Shown piece by piece: positions 19,335 to 28,495 of a DNA stretch of 64,000 nucleotides (position 1 is the first letter of the stretch; each line of letters begins with the position of its first letter). Origin of the DNA: an uncultured Acidimicrobiaceae bacterium (GTDB lineage Bacteria > Actinomycetota > Acidimicrobiia > Acidimicrobiales > UBA10347); assembly GCA_905182135.1 (NCBI GenBank), contig CAJJAG010000004.1:124001-188000 (forward strand), written 5' to 3'. The notes below the pieces were generated by a model. It was not told the DNA's origin. It did no database searches and worked only from the letters and a program-made list of their open reading frames with translations. Both the position numbers and the translations under genes were made by a program.

Positions 19335-20497
19335 TCACTCACTGGAGGCAACAAACTGCTGCAGCTTGAGGGCTGCAGGGATCGCCACCTCGGTCATGCG
19401 GTCAAGTAAGCGAGCCATGTCACCGCCAGTTTTCGAGGCATTACCACGAAGGTCGCTGAACGGATCGAGCCGTGCGGCTGACAGCCATGTTGCAAGATCT
19501 TCGTCTTGGCTCCACCGGGCAGCGTTCATGCCATTGGCGAGGGCGACGCGCAGCCAGTCGATATCGGTGTTGGGGTGAGGCACTACTGTGGCTAACTCGT
19601 TCTGCAGGTCTTCGTCGTCGTAGGCCGCTTCGACATGGCCAATAAACGCCGCGCTAAATACCTGTTGGGAGGTACGCACTGCTTGCAAGGTGATGCGGTC
19701 ACTGTCGAACACCGGAAGAACCGGACGTCGCTCCTGGCCATCGGCGGTGCAATCGATATGCACCGTGCCTGGCGAAGTTGCAATACTCCCGTGCTCCATA
19801 ACGACCTCAGCTCGACCAATGCGCCTGACGCGTCCCATCCGGATCACCGAGGTGATCGATCGAAGCGCTTCGATCTCTGCCTCCGTGACGGTTGCACACC
19901 GGTACATGGTCGGTCGCACATTGGGGTCTTACCATCGCCCACCACCACGTGATGTTCGGCGGGTAGAACACCAGGATGTGCCAGGTCGTTGGGCGGAATA
20001 CAGATCATGCCTTCAGCCACTGTGAAGTCAGGCGGCCTCATCGAGGGCACCGTCACGTTCATGTAGGTCGCATCAACAATCGTCGTGGCAGCCACCGTTG
20101 TTTCAGCGCCGGTGACCAACGAACGGATGGTGTCGTTGCCCTCATACTCGCTCATCGAAAAATATTGCACCCGCCCGCTAGGCAAGAAGTCCTGCTGCAT
20201 GATCTGATCGAAGGAGGTGACGACCTCGGTGCCCGAAGCCAACTCGTTCAGGCCAGCGTTGAAGCCGACAGAGTCCTTGCGACCCGATCCGAGTTCGCGA
20301 GAGTAAACCCCATAGAACGCAGACGGCTGGTGCAGGCGTACATGCGGGTACGAGGTATTCCAGTGTCCACCGGGTCGACTTCGTCGGTCAACTATTGCCA
20401 TAGTTGCGTCGGTTTCGGTCGGTAGCGCATCGACAAAGGCCATACCCATTGCGCCGGCACCGACTGCCAGGTAATCCACCGTCATGTTGTTCGTCAT
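19335..20497 (-). pseudogene. FAD/NAD(P)-binding oxidoreductase broken by deletion and frameshift
   Basis: The 5' part (from the ATG at 20497) encodes a dinucleotide-binding start (VDYLAVGAGAMGMAFVDAL), the flavin motif RRSRPGGHWNTSYPHVRLHQ and a second cofactor start VVVGDGKT at about residue 187. It then runs out of family-like sequence and stops at 19844. The 3' part, in another frame (19335-19919, RPTMYRCATVTEAEIEALRS), is the recognisable C-terminal region of the same kind of protein. About 100 residues that should join them are missing. An intact relative would be about 480 residues. Deletion plus frameshift makes it inactive; the product of the 5' part alone would lack the second cofactor domain. 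Confidence 0.75.
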
Positions 20498-21371
20498 CGA
20501 GTCTCCACGTCATTACCGTTGCGGTTCCAGCTTATTAATCTGTGCTGTGCTGTGTCCACGTGCGTCATAGACCCGCGAACGACAGACATCTCATTCAGAA
20601 GAGTTACCTTGCGCTGTTAGGCCAGCCGTCTGTAATCCGCACTTGGTCACAACCGGCCAACAGCTTGCGCTCAACAACAGAGCGAACTGAACAGCGTGTA
20701 CATACTCGTACCCAACTTTCGTGGCGAATTTCTTGGCTCTATCGCAGAAACGACTATCTGTGTTCTGGCCTTTGACGCTCGTTAGTTGGCGATTATCAGT
20801 CCCGTTTTGCGGCTGGCCCCACAGTAGTTTTATCAGGGTGGTGGTCTTGGGGCTGCGGCAGCTGAATCTGGAACATGGCATTAATCTCATGACGAACCGG
20901 GCGACCCTGTAGATCGAACATCTCGTTGCAACCCGTCTGTAGGTCCGAACGACTCGTTCACGGATGAGAAAAGTCGATGCTTTCTGCGGGGAGGAGGAGA
21001 TGCCGGCCCTGCGAGCAGTCACAATCAATAGAAGATGGTGATGAGGGAACAGCACGGTGTCGTCATCTAGTGAACTGGTATGGGCAAGAAACGTATTGGA
21101 GGCCTGCTCGCATGCAGGCGCCTCGCTTGGCCATTTCGACCACATCGGCATACAGCCGCTATCTCGTCGTGGCGACGACCCCCGATCGGGCCGTAACCCG
21201 ACTCGGCTCACGACGCCGATAGCCACTCAATCGATCGAGCCTCGTCTTTATCCTGTGGTGTCCGCCGATATCCAAGCGCCACATGTGGCGGCCCGTGCAG
21301 GTTGCCAATATCGAACAGGAACCAGTCGGCACCTGGGGATGCGGTCTACAAGCGTCTAGAACTACAAGCCT
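20498..21371. other. Gene-poor stretch with possible relics
   Basis: No intact gene. On the minus strand a short peptide (DWFLFDIGNLHGPPHVALGY, then RRTPQDKDEARSIEWLSAS) runs to a TGA at 21208 and reads like the end of a real protein, but I cannot name its family. Another protein-like piece (NEMFDLQGRPVRHEINAMF) occurs at about 20870-20940. Longer open frames here have compositions unlike genuine proteins and I do not call them. Confidence 0.45.
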
Positions 21372-22010
21372 CTAGAAAACAGGGAAGACCTGCGTCGAGC
21401 AACGTTCGGAACGGGCAAGCGCATGGATGACTGACCAATCTCCGTTTTGCTGACGGGCGATGCCCATCACGATGTCAATGATCTCAGCAGTGATATCTGG
21501 TGACAACGCCGGCGTCGGCATTCCAACACTGTGCGCAAGGTCATCGATGTGCATGCCGATCTCTATCATGCGGGTTCGACAGAAGTCGTCCAATGTCAGC
21601 ATGCGATCGCCCAGAGCCCCGACGAGACGATCCGCCGACTCGTTCGGCAATCGTTCGGCGAGAAGATCGGCCACTTCTGCAGCCCGATTAGCAACCTGGC
21701 CATGGCCTGCGGACGCTTCGTCGGCGGAGACCTCCTTGATCCGATCATGGATCGGCGAATCAACAGCCGCATGGAAGTAGGTGACCTTCGTTAGCAGTTC
21801 GCTATCGGGCTTCGTCTCGACGTCGGTCCGGTCGAGGTAGGCCAGGGTCGCGCCGGCCGCTCGGACCAGGTGCGCTGCCAGCGCACCCACCGTCATACCA
21901 GCCAATGCGCTCGGCCCGCCCCACTGATCACGCACCTGCGGAGAGTTCACCAATGTTGCGGCCACAGCCGACGAATCAATAACCATGCGTCGAACACGAA
22001 CAGAATCCAT
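21372..22010 (-). CDS. DinB/MDMPI-like protein (mycothiol-linked family)
   Basis: 212 residues related to the maleylpyruvate-isomerase N-terminal (MDMPI_N) / DinB-2 helical bundle family of Actinobacteria. Family features are the helix GMTVGALAAHLVRAAG near residue 45 and the C-terminal RMIEIGMHIDDLAHSVGMP, in which His and Asp would bind a metal. Members are thought to be mycothiol-dependent enzymes; the reaction here is unknown. It is a paralogue of the gene at 38033 in the same window: both share the GALAAHL and HxDDLAHS(V/L)G motifs and the PVF end. It is divergent from the hotdog-CaiB operon. Confidence 0.75.
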   Translation of the reverse strand: MDSVRVRRMVIDSSAVAATLVNSPQVRDQWGGPSALAGMTVGALAAHLVRAAGATLAYLDRTDVETKPDSELLTKVTYFHAAVDSPIHDRIKEVSADEASAGHGQVANRAAEVADLLAERLPNESADRLVGALGDRMLTLDDFCRTRMIEIGMHIDDLAHSVGMPTPALSPDITAEIIDIVMGIARQQNGDWSVIHALARSERCSTQVFPVF

Positions 22011-22056
22011 GACCCGGGTTTACACCACCACCCGCACGAACCGGTAAAACTCTCCT

Positions 22057-22974
22057 ATGACCTTTTCCACGCCGCTCGAACGTGACGGCGAGACCAAGAC
22101 CGGGCCGCTGCGAGCACCAGTGCAAATGCTGGCCGAGCAAAGCTACGACGATCACCTGAGCGTGCACGATGCAGCGACCGCCGGGTCCCTGGGCCTGAGC
22201 GGTGCTCCCATCGAGGGGCCCACTCATTTCTCGCAGTTTGACCCGATCGCTGTCGAATTATGGGGCCAACAATGGTTCGAAACCGGTTGCATAAGCAGCC
22301 ACTTCTCGACCATGGTCGTCGAGGGCCAGCAAGTCCAGGCCCACGCAACCAGAACAACAGCAACGTCTGCGTCGATCAGCGCTGTGCGAGACGACAATGC
22401 AAGAGTGTTGACTGGAACTATCTCGATCGCTCCCCACCCCCAAACAGCACTCGAAGAACGCCTCGCGAGACGACGAGATCCGGGCGATTTGTTCATCGTC
22501 GACCAGCTGACCGAAGGCATGGTCAGCTCAGCCCCCAGCGAGACAATGATGGACCTAGCGACCAGCAACGGAGCGTTGTACCCCTTCTCGCTACAACGCA
22601 AGCTCGATGGCATCACCGAACGCAGCAGTTGGTACGACAGCAATGACAATCCCTGGGGCCGACCAATCGTGCCCATGGAGATGCTCAGCGTCCTGGCAAA
22701 CAAGGTCGGCGAGAGGTGGCCAATTCGTCAACCCTCACTCGGATTGTTCCTCGATCTCGAGGTCCGCCTGGAAGGAACGCCCGTATTCGTCGACGAGACC
22801 TACATCGTCGAACGAGAGGTCGTAGGCCTGTCAGCGAGCCGCCGAGTCGAGTCCTATTGGACACGAAGCACACTGACCGAAAAGGCCAGCGGGCGCCATG
22901 CAGCGACCATCCTCTTGCACTCAGGTGTCTTCAAAGACAGTTACCCAAGCTACCCAGCGGACAAACTCGCATGA
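22057..22974 (+). CDS. Double hotdog (MaoC-like) protein
   Basis: 305 residues, apparently two hotdog domains. Support is the pattern of an N-terminal strand-helix (DDHLSVHDAATAGSLGLSG APIEGPTHFSQ, split here), then HFSTMVVEGQQVQAHA and ISAVRDDNARVLTGTISI, and a second half with GRPIVPMEMLSVLANK and TYIVEREVVGL. Such proteins are hydratases/dehydratases or thioesterases acting on acyl-CoA, or inactive scaffolds. The stop overlaps the start of the CoA-transferase gene (ATGA), so the two are translationally coupled. A hydratase working on the CoA-transferase product is the obvious idea, but the catalytic residues cannot be confirmed by eye. Confidence 0.65.
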   Translation: MTFSTPLERDGETKTGPLRAPVQMLAEQSYDDHLSVHDAATAGSLGLSGAPIEGPTHFSQFDPIAVELWGQQWFETGCISSHFSTMVVEGQQVQAHATRTTATSASISAVRDDNARVLTGTISIAPHPQTALEERLARRRDPGDLFIVDQLTEGMVSSAPSETMMDLATSNGALYPFSLQRKLDGITERSSWYDSNDNPWGRPIVPMEMLSVLANKVGERWPIRQPSLGLFLDLEVRLEGTPVFVDETYIVEREVVGLSASRRVESYWTRSTLTEKASGRHAATILLHSGVFKDSYPSYPADKLA

Positions 22975-24197
22975 AGCCCCTCGACGACATCACCGTGATC
23001 GAGGTCGACAACTGGATGGCAGCGCCTTCGTGCGGCGCCATCCTGGCCGATATGGGCGCCACCGTCATCAAGGTCGAACCGCTCGCCGGTGACCCCATGC
23101 GCAGTATGCAGCGACCTGCCAAGCTCCCCGACAAACTCAAGTCGTATGACTTTCAATTCGACGTAGACAACCGTGGCAAGAAGTCCGTGGCGATCGACAT
23201 CAGCAACAAAGACGGCGCAGCGGTCCTGCACCGGTTGGTGGCCGATGCCGATGTCTTCTTGTGCAATCTGTTGGTCGAACGACAGGAACGGTTCGACATG
23301 GACCCGGCAACCCTTCTGGGTCTGAACCCTCGACTCGTGCATGCAACGTTCACGGGTTACGGCACGACAGGCCCCGAAGCCTGGCGCCCGGGCTACGACG
23401 TCACCGCGTTCTTTGGCCGTTCGGGCCTCTACGACGCTATGCGCGAGGGCGAAGATGGCGATGTCCCCATGGCGCGCCCTGCACAAGGAGACCACACCGC
23501 TGGCTTGGCGCTCTACGGCGCCATCGTCTCGGCTCTGCGGTTGGTCGAACGTAGCGGCGAAGGCCAGGTCGTCGAATCGTCGCTCTACGAGACAGCGGTG
23601 TGGACACAGGCCACTGACTACAGCGTGACCGCAGTAGACAAAGCGCCATTGCGACAACGAGGTCGACGCAACCAAATAATCGCCACCGCAAATCGATATC
23701 CCTGTGGTGATGGCAAATGGGTTGTCTTCAATATGCCGAACGACTCGGCATGGCCACACTTCGCTCGCACGATCGGATGCGAGAGCGCTCTCGACGACGA
23801 GCGTTTCGTGGACCTGCGCAGCCGTTTCAAGAACATGCCAGCGCTCGTCGACATCGTCGATCAGGCTTTGGCTGCTCGTTCGCGTGACGAGTGGGGTCCT
23901 ATCTTCGACAACGCGAAGTTGATCTGGGGACCAGTGCTGGCGCTACATGAGGTCGTTGTCGACCCGCAGGCGATTGCATTAGGACTATTTCCGACCATTA
24001 CCAGCCCTGAAATCGGCGACTACAGAACAGTTGCCAATCCAATGAAGTTCCGCACTGCAGACGTCGGGCCGCAGGGCCCGCATCCCAAAATCGGCGAGCA
24101 CACACGGTCGATCCTGGGAGAAGCTGGCCTCTCAGCCACCGAGATCGACGGCCTGATCGGCAACGGAATCGTTGGTGAGCTCGTTCCTGAGGCCTGA
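22971..24197 (+). CDS. CaiB/BaiF family CoA-transferase
   Basis: Third class III CoA-transferase, 408 residues from the ATG at 22971 that overlaps the hotdog gene stop; an upstream in-frame extension is out of register with the family. Family start DDITVIEVDNWMAAPSCGAI, ATVIKVEPLAGDPMRS, and an Asp near residue 174 (AQGDHTAGLALYG) in the catalytic position. The pairing of a hotdog hydratase-like gene with a CaiB transferase resembles intramolecular CoA-transfer steps such as mesaconyl-CoA chemistry, but that is only an analogy. Confidence 0.9.
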   Translation: MKPLDDITVIEVDNWMAAPSCGAILADMGATVIKVEPLAGDPMRSMQRPAKLPDKLKSYDFQFDVDNRGKKSVAIDISNKDGAAVLHRLVADADVFLCNLLVERQERFDMDPATLLGLNPRLVHATFTGYGTTGPEAWRPGYDVTAFFGRSGLYDAMREGEDGDVPMARPAQGDHTAGLALYGAIVSALRLVERSGEGQVVESSLYETAVWTQATDYSVTAVDKAPLRQRGRRNQIIATANRYPCGDGKWVVFNMPNDSAWPHFARTIGCESALDDERFVDLRSRFKNMPALVDIVDQALAARSRDEWGPIFDNAKLIWGPVLALHEVVVDPQAIALGLFPTITSPEIGDYRTVANPMKFRTADVGPQGPHPKIGEHTRSILGEAGLSATEIDGLIGNGIVGELVPEA

Positions 24198-24269
24198 TCG
24201 CAGGGCGGTGATCGCTCTCCCGCTAATTACGCGACTGGCCATGCCATGTCGACATCTGCGCGGTTTGAC

Positions 24270-24518
24270 GTCGTGGCCGGCCAATTCGGTCAGACGGCCG
24301 CCGCCACGTACCTGCACCCCTAGGTCCGATGCTGCCCGGACCAGGTGGATCAGGCTATTCGTGGCACGCTTCACGAGCTTTACGAAGGGTTCGCCACCAA
24401 CGAATCCGACTGGAACGAGGCCACGAGTACCTCGGCCGTAAGTCGGTGCAGCACTCATGAGCGCTGACGTCGAGAAGTGCCCATAGCCAAAGAATTTCGC
24501 CGCTTCGGGAACCCACAC
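24270..24518 (-). pseudogene. Possible FAD-binding dehydrogenase relic (KstD/fumarate-reductase-like)
   Basis: A minus-strand open stretch encodes a peptide that resembles the middle of FAD_binding_2 dehydrogenases: EAAKFFGYGHFSTSALMSA, then PVGFVGGEPFVKLVKRA and DLGVQVRGGGRLTEL, the last like the 'DxGVxVRxGxRVTEL' segment of ketosteroid dehydrogenase-like enzymes. No start, flavin motif or C-terminus can be found. Assignment is weak; it could be noise. Confidence 0.3.
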
Positions 24519-24567
24519 ATCAATTCGGTCGTCTTACTCCTCAAGCCCACTCGCAGGAAGTAATCCC

Positions 24568-26028
24568 ATGACAGAGCAGCCGCGTCAATCTCGATCATTG
24601 CCACTCCGCCACGTCTCACGCCGCACGCTTGCTGCGGTCCTGCTGCTCTTCACCCTGCTTGCGGGTGCCTGCAGCAACGGCGTCGAGAACACCGATGTCG
24701 CGTATGCGAGCACAGAGGACATGGCGTTCGACACCGCTGGCCCGGGCGCGAGCAACGAATCCACCTTCGGCGAGACCGAGGATTTCGAAGCCGCTGAGGC
24801 CGACAAAGCCCACATCGATGATCGTCCGTCTCGTCTCAGCACTACTGGTTCAGCTGGCGCCGAAGTTAGCGCCCAGCTCCCCGACCTAGGCCGAGACATC
24901 ATCTTCACAGCGACACTCGAAATTTCCGCGACCAATGTCTCCGAGGCGACCCGCCAGGCGATCCGCTCAATCGAAGGACGAGGTGGCTTTCTCTTCGCAC
25001 AAGAGACCCGTGGTGGCGCAGGGGGAACCAGCGTCCTGACATTCAAGGTGCTACCTGAACACTTCCAGGCAGCGCTCAACGACCTAGGTTCTGTGGGCGA
25101 GGTCCGGTCACAGTCCATCTCAGCCGAAGACGTCAGCGCTGTCGTTGTTGATTTACAGAGCCGCATTAACACCGCTGAAGCCAGCGTCAAGCGACTGCGA
25201 AACCTACTCGACGACGCCAGCGAGCTCGCAACCATAGCGACACTCGAGAACCAGCTCCTGCAACGGGAGACCAGCTTGGAACAGCTACGGGGCCAGTTGC
25301 GCACTGTCCGAAACCAGGTAGACCTGGCCACCGTCACGGTATACGTCACGGAGCTGCTGAACCGTCCGGGGCTTGCCCTTGAAGCAATGGCCTACGAGGG
25401 ACACGACGGTGGATTTGGCTGCTTCGACGCAGCTGGCGTCCGATCGCTGGAGTCAGGCGACCCAGTCACCATTTGTTACCGGGTGACGAACACCGGCGAC
25501 ACACCACTTGTCGACGTCACGCTCGACGACGCTGCGCTGGGTGCAACGATCGGCTCAATCGTTCTGGTCGATGGGTCTGTCACACAGATCCATCCTGGGG
25601 AATCGGTGCTGCTCGCCCACGAGACCGAGTTGAGCGAGGCCGTTCGGGTCCGCACTTCGGTCGCTGCAACCGGACTTGATGTCGATGGCAACGAGATCTC
25701 CAAGGAGGTGCAGGCCACGGCAGCGATAATGCGCTTCGACATCATTAACGAAAACGATGGCATCCCATCCTTTGGCGAAGTCCTCAGGAGTAGCTGGAAA
25801 ACCTTGGCAACTGCCGCAATTGTGATCGCACTCATCGCTGTGGCGATCGCTCCGTTTGCGGTAGTTCTCCTCATTATCGGACTGCCCCTTTGGATGGCCG
25901 TTAAGCGTCAGCGCAGCGCACGAGCCGCAGATCGCCCGCCACGACCGGCACCGCCTGCTCCGCCGGCAAAAGGTCTAGCTGACACCGACACCACCGATAC
26001 CACCGAAGACACCGCTGGGACCGCCTAA
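24568..26028 (+). CDS. DUF4349-type lipoprotein with coiled coil and C-terminal membrane helix
   Basis: 486 residues. A lipoprotein signal peptide (lipobox LLAGAC) leads into an acidic linker, then the DUF4349 core (DIIFTATLEISATNVSEATR ... GGFLFAQETRG, SVLTFKVLPEHFQAALNDLG) and a coiled coil (RINTAEASVKRLRNLLDDA ... ENQLLQRETSLEQLRGQLR). A DUF11-like beta domain (CYRVTNTGDTPLVDVTLDDA) follows, then a membrane helix (about 405-435) and a Pro-rich tail. It would be tethered at both ends. Function is unknown; a cell-envelope role is an inference. The start has AGGAAG upstream. Confidence 0.85.
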   Translation: MTEQPRQSRSLPLRHVSRRTLAAVLLLFTLLAGACSNGVENTDVAYASTEDMAFDTAGPGASNESTFGETEDFEAAEADKAHIDDRPSRLSTTGSAGAEVSAQLPDLGRDIIFTATLEISATNVSEATRQAIRSIEGRGGFLFAQETRGGAGGTSVLTFKVLPEHFQAALNDLGSVGEVRSQSISAEDVSAVVVDLQSRINTAEASVKRLRNLLDDASELATIATLENQLLQRETSLEQLRGQLRTVRNQVDLATVTVYVTELLNRPGLALEAMAYEGHDGGFGCFDAAGVRSLESGDPVTICYRVTNTGDTPLVDVTLDDAALGATIGSIVLVDGSVTQIHPGESVLLAHETELSEAVRVRTSVAATGLDVDGNEISKEVQATAAIMRFDIINENDGIPSFGEVLRSSWKTLATAAIVIALIAVAIAPFAVVLLIIGLPLWMAVKRQRSARAADRPPRPAPPAPPAKGLADTDTTDTTEDTAGTA

Positions 26029-26078
26029 GCCGCTCTTGTCAGGCGGGCAGCAGTTCGGTTCGGCTCCATACACAAGTT

Positions 26079-26125
26079 GGAACTCGTCATAGGAAGGAGC
26101 GACGAGTTCCTTCTTTGTGTTTTGC
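26079..26125 (+). terminator. Rho-independent terminator after the DUF4349 gene
   Basis: Perfect 10-bp inverted repeat (GGAACTCGTC at 26079-26088, GACGAGTTCC at 26101-26110) with a 12-nt loop, followed by TTCTTTGTGTTTT. It lies about 50 bp past the stop at 26028 and upstream of the PadR promoter. Confidence 0.7.
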
Positions 26126-26158
26126 TTGACCTCAACCAACAAACCCACTACCTTGTGA

Positions 26159-26208
26159 ACCAAGCTACCTTGCATCACCAAGTACCTTGCATCACCAAGT
26201 ACCTTGGT
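26159..26208. promoter_or_regulatory. Triple inverted-repeat element upstream of the padR-like gene
   Basis: Three copies of ACCAAG-N3/4-CTTG(GT) occur at 26159, 26177 and 26194, spaced 18 and 17 bp apart. The last copy has perfect 6-bp arms (ACCAAG, CTTGGT) with a 3-bp spacer. Two copies are tandem duplicates of a 17-bp unit. The position, about 60 bp before the GTG of the PadR gene, suggests a multi-site operator for autoregulation. Confidence 0.6.
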
Positions 26209-26270
26209 TCGCCGAGTACCCATGACTGCAGGACATCCATTCGTACGACACGCCGCCAAACGGAGAATCC

Positions 26271-26603
26271 GTGGAACACAGTTCGCAACTGCTGAAAGGA
26301 GTTCTCGATATGTGCTTGCTGGCCCTGATAGCCGAAGAATCCAGCTACGGCTATGAGATGGCAAGCAAGTTGCAAGCCCGAGGACTCGAGCTCGTCAGCG
26401 AAGGCAGCATCTACCCCCTGCTGTCGCGGCTACAGAAACGGGGCTATATCGACAGCTACCTCGTCGAGTCACCAGGCGGGCCGCCTCGCAAGTACTACCG
26501 GATCGAACCGAGCGGAACCGAACGGCTCCGACACTGGGCTGGCGAGTGGAGTCAAGTCTCCGACGGCGTCGGCGAGGTCCTTAAGGGAGGTCACCATGTT
26601 TGA
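26271..26603 (+). CDS. PadR-family transcriptional regulator
   Basis: 110 residues starting at a GTG preceded by CGGAG. Winged-helix PadR features are clear: LLKGVLDMCLLALIAEES, YGYEMASKLQARGLELVSEG, SIYPLLSRLQKRGYIDSYLV and PRKYYRIEPSG. PadR proteins repress membrane-stress or efflux genes and usually regulate themselves. Here the gene overlaps the downstream NfeD-fusion gene by 8 bp, and a triple inverted repeat lies upstream, so it probably regulates the NfeD/stomatin operon. The inducing signal is unknown. Confidence 0.92.
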   Translation: MEHSSQLLKGVLDMCLLALIAEESSYGYEMASKLQARGLELVSEGSIYPLLSRLQKRGYIDSYLVESPGGPPRKYYRIEPSGTERLRHWAGEWSQVSDGVGEVLKGGHHV

Positions 26604-27375
26604 TATCAGCACCATCCTGAATGGCTGTGAGTTGGTATGGCGACAGCAGAGCGTTGGTTCTACAGCAATCACCGACATGCGTAACGAACTCGAGTCGCAT
26701 CTGATTGACGCCCAGTCCGCTGGCAAGTCCCTCGAATCTGTCGTCGGTTCGAACATCGAACGCTTCGCACGGTCGTGGACCGGAGGCCAAGAGGCCCGTA
26801 TAATTCCTGCGTCGGTCTCCACCGTGCAATCCGAACGCAAAGCCCAGGCGGACGCAACCCGCATCCGGCTCTACATCGCGATCGCAGCGGTCATTGGCAT
26901 CACGCTTCTTGGCCTGCTGCTGGGGCCGAAGAGCAGCTATTCCGGGCTCGAGTCGTGGCAGTGGGTGTTCGTTCTCTCAACCTTCACATTACTTATCGGC
27001 GAGATGCTCACCGGCGGATTCTTCGTCTTGCCATTCTCGGTTGGCGCAGCGTCGGCCAGCGCCCTGTCCTTCGCCGAGGTTGAGCCACCGGTGTTGATCC
27101 TGGTATTCATTGTCGTGTCAGCGCTGTCGTTGTGGGGACTGCGCGAGTTTGCATCGAAAGACGACGATGCCATCGTCCCAGTCGGCGCTAATCGGTATGT
27201 CGATCAGACAGCTGTTGTCACTGAAACGATTCAGGGCGTCGGCACGATCGGTCGTGTGCGACTCGGGACCGAGAGCTGGGTTGCAATCACCGATGGCGAC
27301 CAGTTCATTGCCGAGGGAGCGGTTGTACGGGTGAGCGAAGTTCGCGGTACCCGCATGGTCGTGAGCACCGCATGA
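26596..27375 (+). CDS. Membrane protein with N-terminal DUF1700/HAAS-like helical domain fused to NfeD-like domain
   Basis: 259 residues from the ATG at 26596. The first ~85 residues form a soluble helical domain like those that commonly follow PadR regulators (ITDMRNELESHLIDAQSAG, IERFARSW). Then a membrane helix (about 97-113), two or three more segments (IGEMLTGGFFVLPFSVGAAS, LILVFIVVSALSLWGLREF) and a C-terminal OB-fold of the NfeD type (VETIQGVGTIGRVRLGTESW, GDQFIAEGAVVRVSEVRG). NfeD proteins partner with stomatin-like proteins, and a stomatin gene follows. The fusion of a PadR-associated domain with NfeD is unusual. Confidence 0.8.
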   Translation: MFDISTILNGCELVWRQQSVGSTAITDMRNELESHLIDAQSAGKSLESVVGSNIERFARSWTGGQEARIIPASVSTVQSERKAQADATRIRLYIAIAAVIGITLLGLLLGPKSSYSGLESWQWVFVLSTFTLLIGEMLTGGFFVLPFSVGAASASALSFAEVEPPVLILVFIVVSALSLWGLREFASKDDDAIVPVGANRYVDQTAVVTETIQGVGTIGRVRLGTESWVAITDGDQFIAEGAVVRVSEVRGTRMVVSTA

Positions 27376-27477
27376 GCAAGCAACACCCGCATACCGACCA
27401 ACAGATCAGAACGTGCTGCGTGCCAACGCAATTTGCGCCGCACAGCAAGCAAATTACATAACATAGGAGAAGAAGTA

Positions 27478-28398
27478 ATGGATCCAGTCGCAGGGTTTTT
27501 CCTGCTGGTCATCGTTTTGCTCGTGGTATTTGCTGCCCGAGGCATTCGGATGGTCCAACAGGCAGAGCAGGGCTTAGTCGAGCAATTTGGCCGCTATCAG
27601 AAGACGGTTGGCCCCGGTCTTCGTTTCATCGTGCCGTTCATTCAGAACTTGCAGCGTGTCGACATGCGTGAGCAGGTTGTTGACGTTCCCCCGCAAGAGG
27701 TCATCACTCGTGACAATGTGGGCGTAACCGTTGATGCCGTGGTCTACTACCAGGCCACCGACCCGGTGAAGCTTAAGTACAACGTCGCCAACTTCATTCT
27801 CGCGGCGACCAAGCTTGCACAAACCAACCTTCGTAACGTGATTGGAGACATGGACCTTGATGATGCGTTGACGTCACGCGACACGATCAATACTGAACTG
27901 CGTAACATCCTCGATGTGGCAACCGACGTGTGGGGAACGCGAGTGGTTCGCGTTGAGATACAGCGCATCGATCCCCCGGCAGATGTCACCGACGCCATGC
28001 ACCGCCAGATGAAGGCAGAGCGTGATCGTCGTGCACAAATCACCGAGGCTGAAGGAACAAAGAGCGCAGCGATTCTGAAGGCGGAGGGCGTGCGCGAGTC
28101 GCAAGTCCTTGAAGCTAACGGTCGGGCCGAAGCCATCAGGCAGTTGGCTGAAGCCGAGGCATTCCAGCTAGTGACCTTGGCGGAGGGCGAAGCCCAGAGC
28201 ATCGAGCGTGTGTTCCGTGCCATCCACGACGGCAACCCAACACCTGACCTGCTCGCCATCAAGTACCTAGAAACGTTGGGCACGGTCGCAAACGGCCAGG
28301 CCACAAAGATCTTCATGCCGCTGGAAACCAGTGGTGCCCTTGCATCACTCGGAGCGCTCGGCGAAGTCTTCAACACTGCCACGGCCGAGGGCAAGTAG
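27478..28398 (+). CDS. SPFH/stomatin-like protein (slipin)
   Basis: 306 residues from the ATG at 27478, with AGGAGA upstream. One N-terminal membrane helix (residues 4-22) precedes the SPFH domain ([55 protein letters not shown]) and a long Ala/Glu-rich coiled coil ([15 protein letters not shown] to [13 protein letters not shown]). Stomatins organise membrane microdomains and work with NfeD proteins, here encoded 100 bp upstream. Membrane quality control or stress protection is the likely role, by family. Confidence 0.95.
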   Translation: MDPVAGFFLLVIVLLVVFAARGIRMVQQAEQGLVEQFGRYQKTVGPGLRFIVPFIQNLQRVDMREQVVDVPPQEVITRDNVGVTVDAVVYYQATDPVKLKYNVANFILAATKLAQTNLRNVIGDMDLDDALTSRDTINTELRNILDVATDVWGTRVVRVEIQRIDPPADVTDAMHRQMKAERDRRAQITEAEGTKSAAILKAEGVRESQVLEANGRAEAIRQLAEAEAFQLVTLAEGEAQSIERVFRAIHDGNPTPDLLAIKYLETLGTVANGQATKIFMPLETSGALASLGALGEVFNTATAEGK

Positions 28399-28439
28399 TC
28401 GATCCAAAGACCAAGTAGTCGAACCCAAGACATCGACAT

Positions 28440-28482
28440 ATGCCCCGCTCTCTCAGGTTTCGTACCTGGATTTGCGGGGCAT
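28440..28482. terminator. Terminator hairpin between convergent genes
   Basis: Perfect 9-bp outer stem (ATGCCCCGC at 28440-28448, GCGGGGCAT at 28474-28482) with an inner 5-bp stem (CAGGT/ACCTG). It sits between the stomatin gene and the convergent DUF2332 gene, so it may stop transcription from both sides. Confidence 0.6.
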
Positions 28483-28495
28483 TCTTGCGTCTAAA

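Noticed and set aside
20591-21226. 211-codon minus-strand frame in the gap
   Set aside because: No recognisable motif, odd composition, no ribosome-binding site. I only mention small relic-like peptides there.
26159-26208. Triple repeat as a CRISPR array
   Set aside because: Units are 17-18 bp and directly adjacent, without spacers of CRISPR length, and no cas genes are present.
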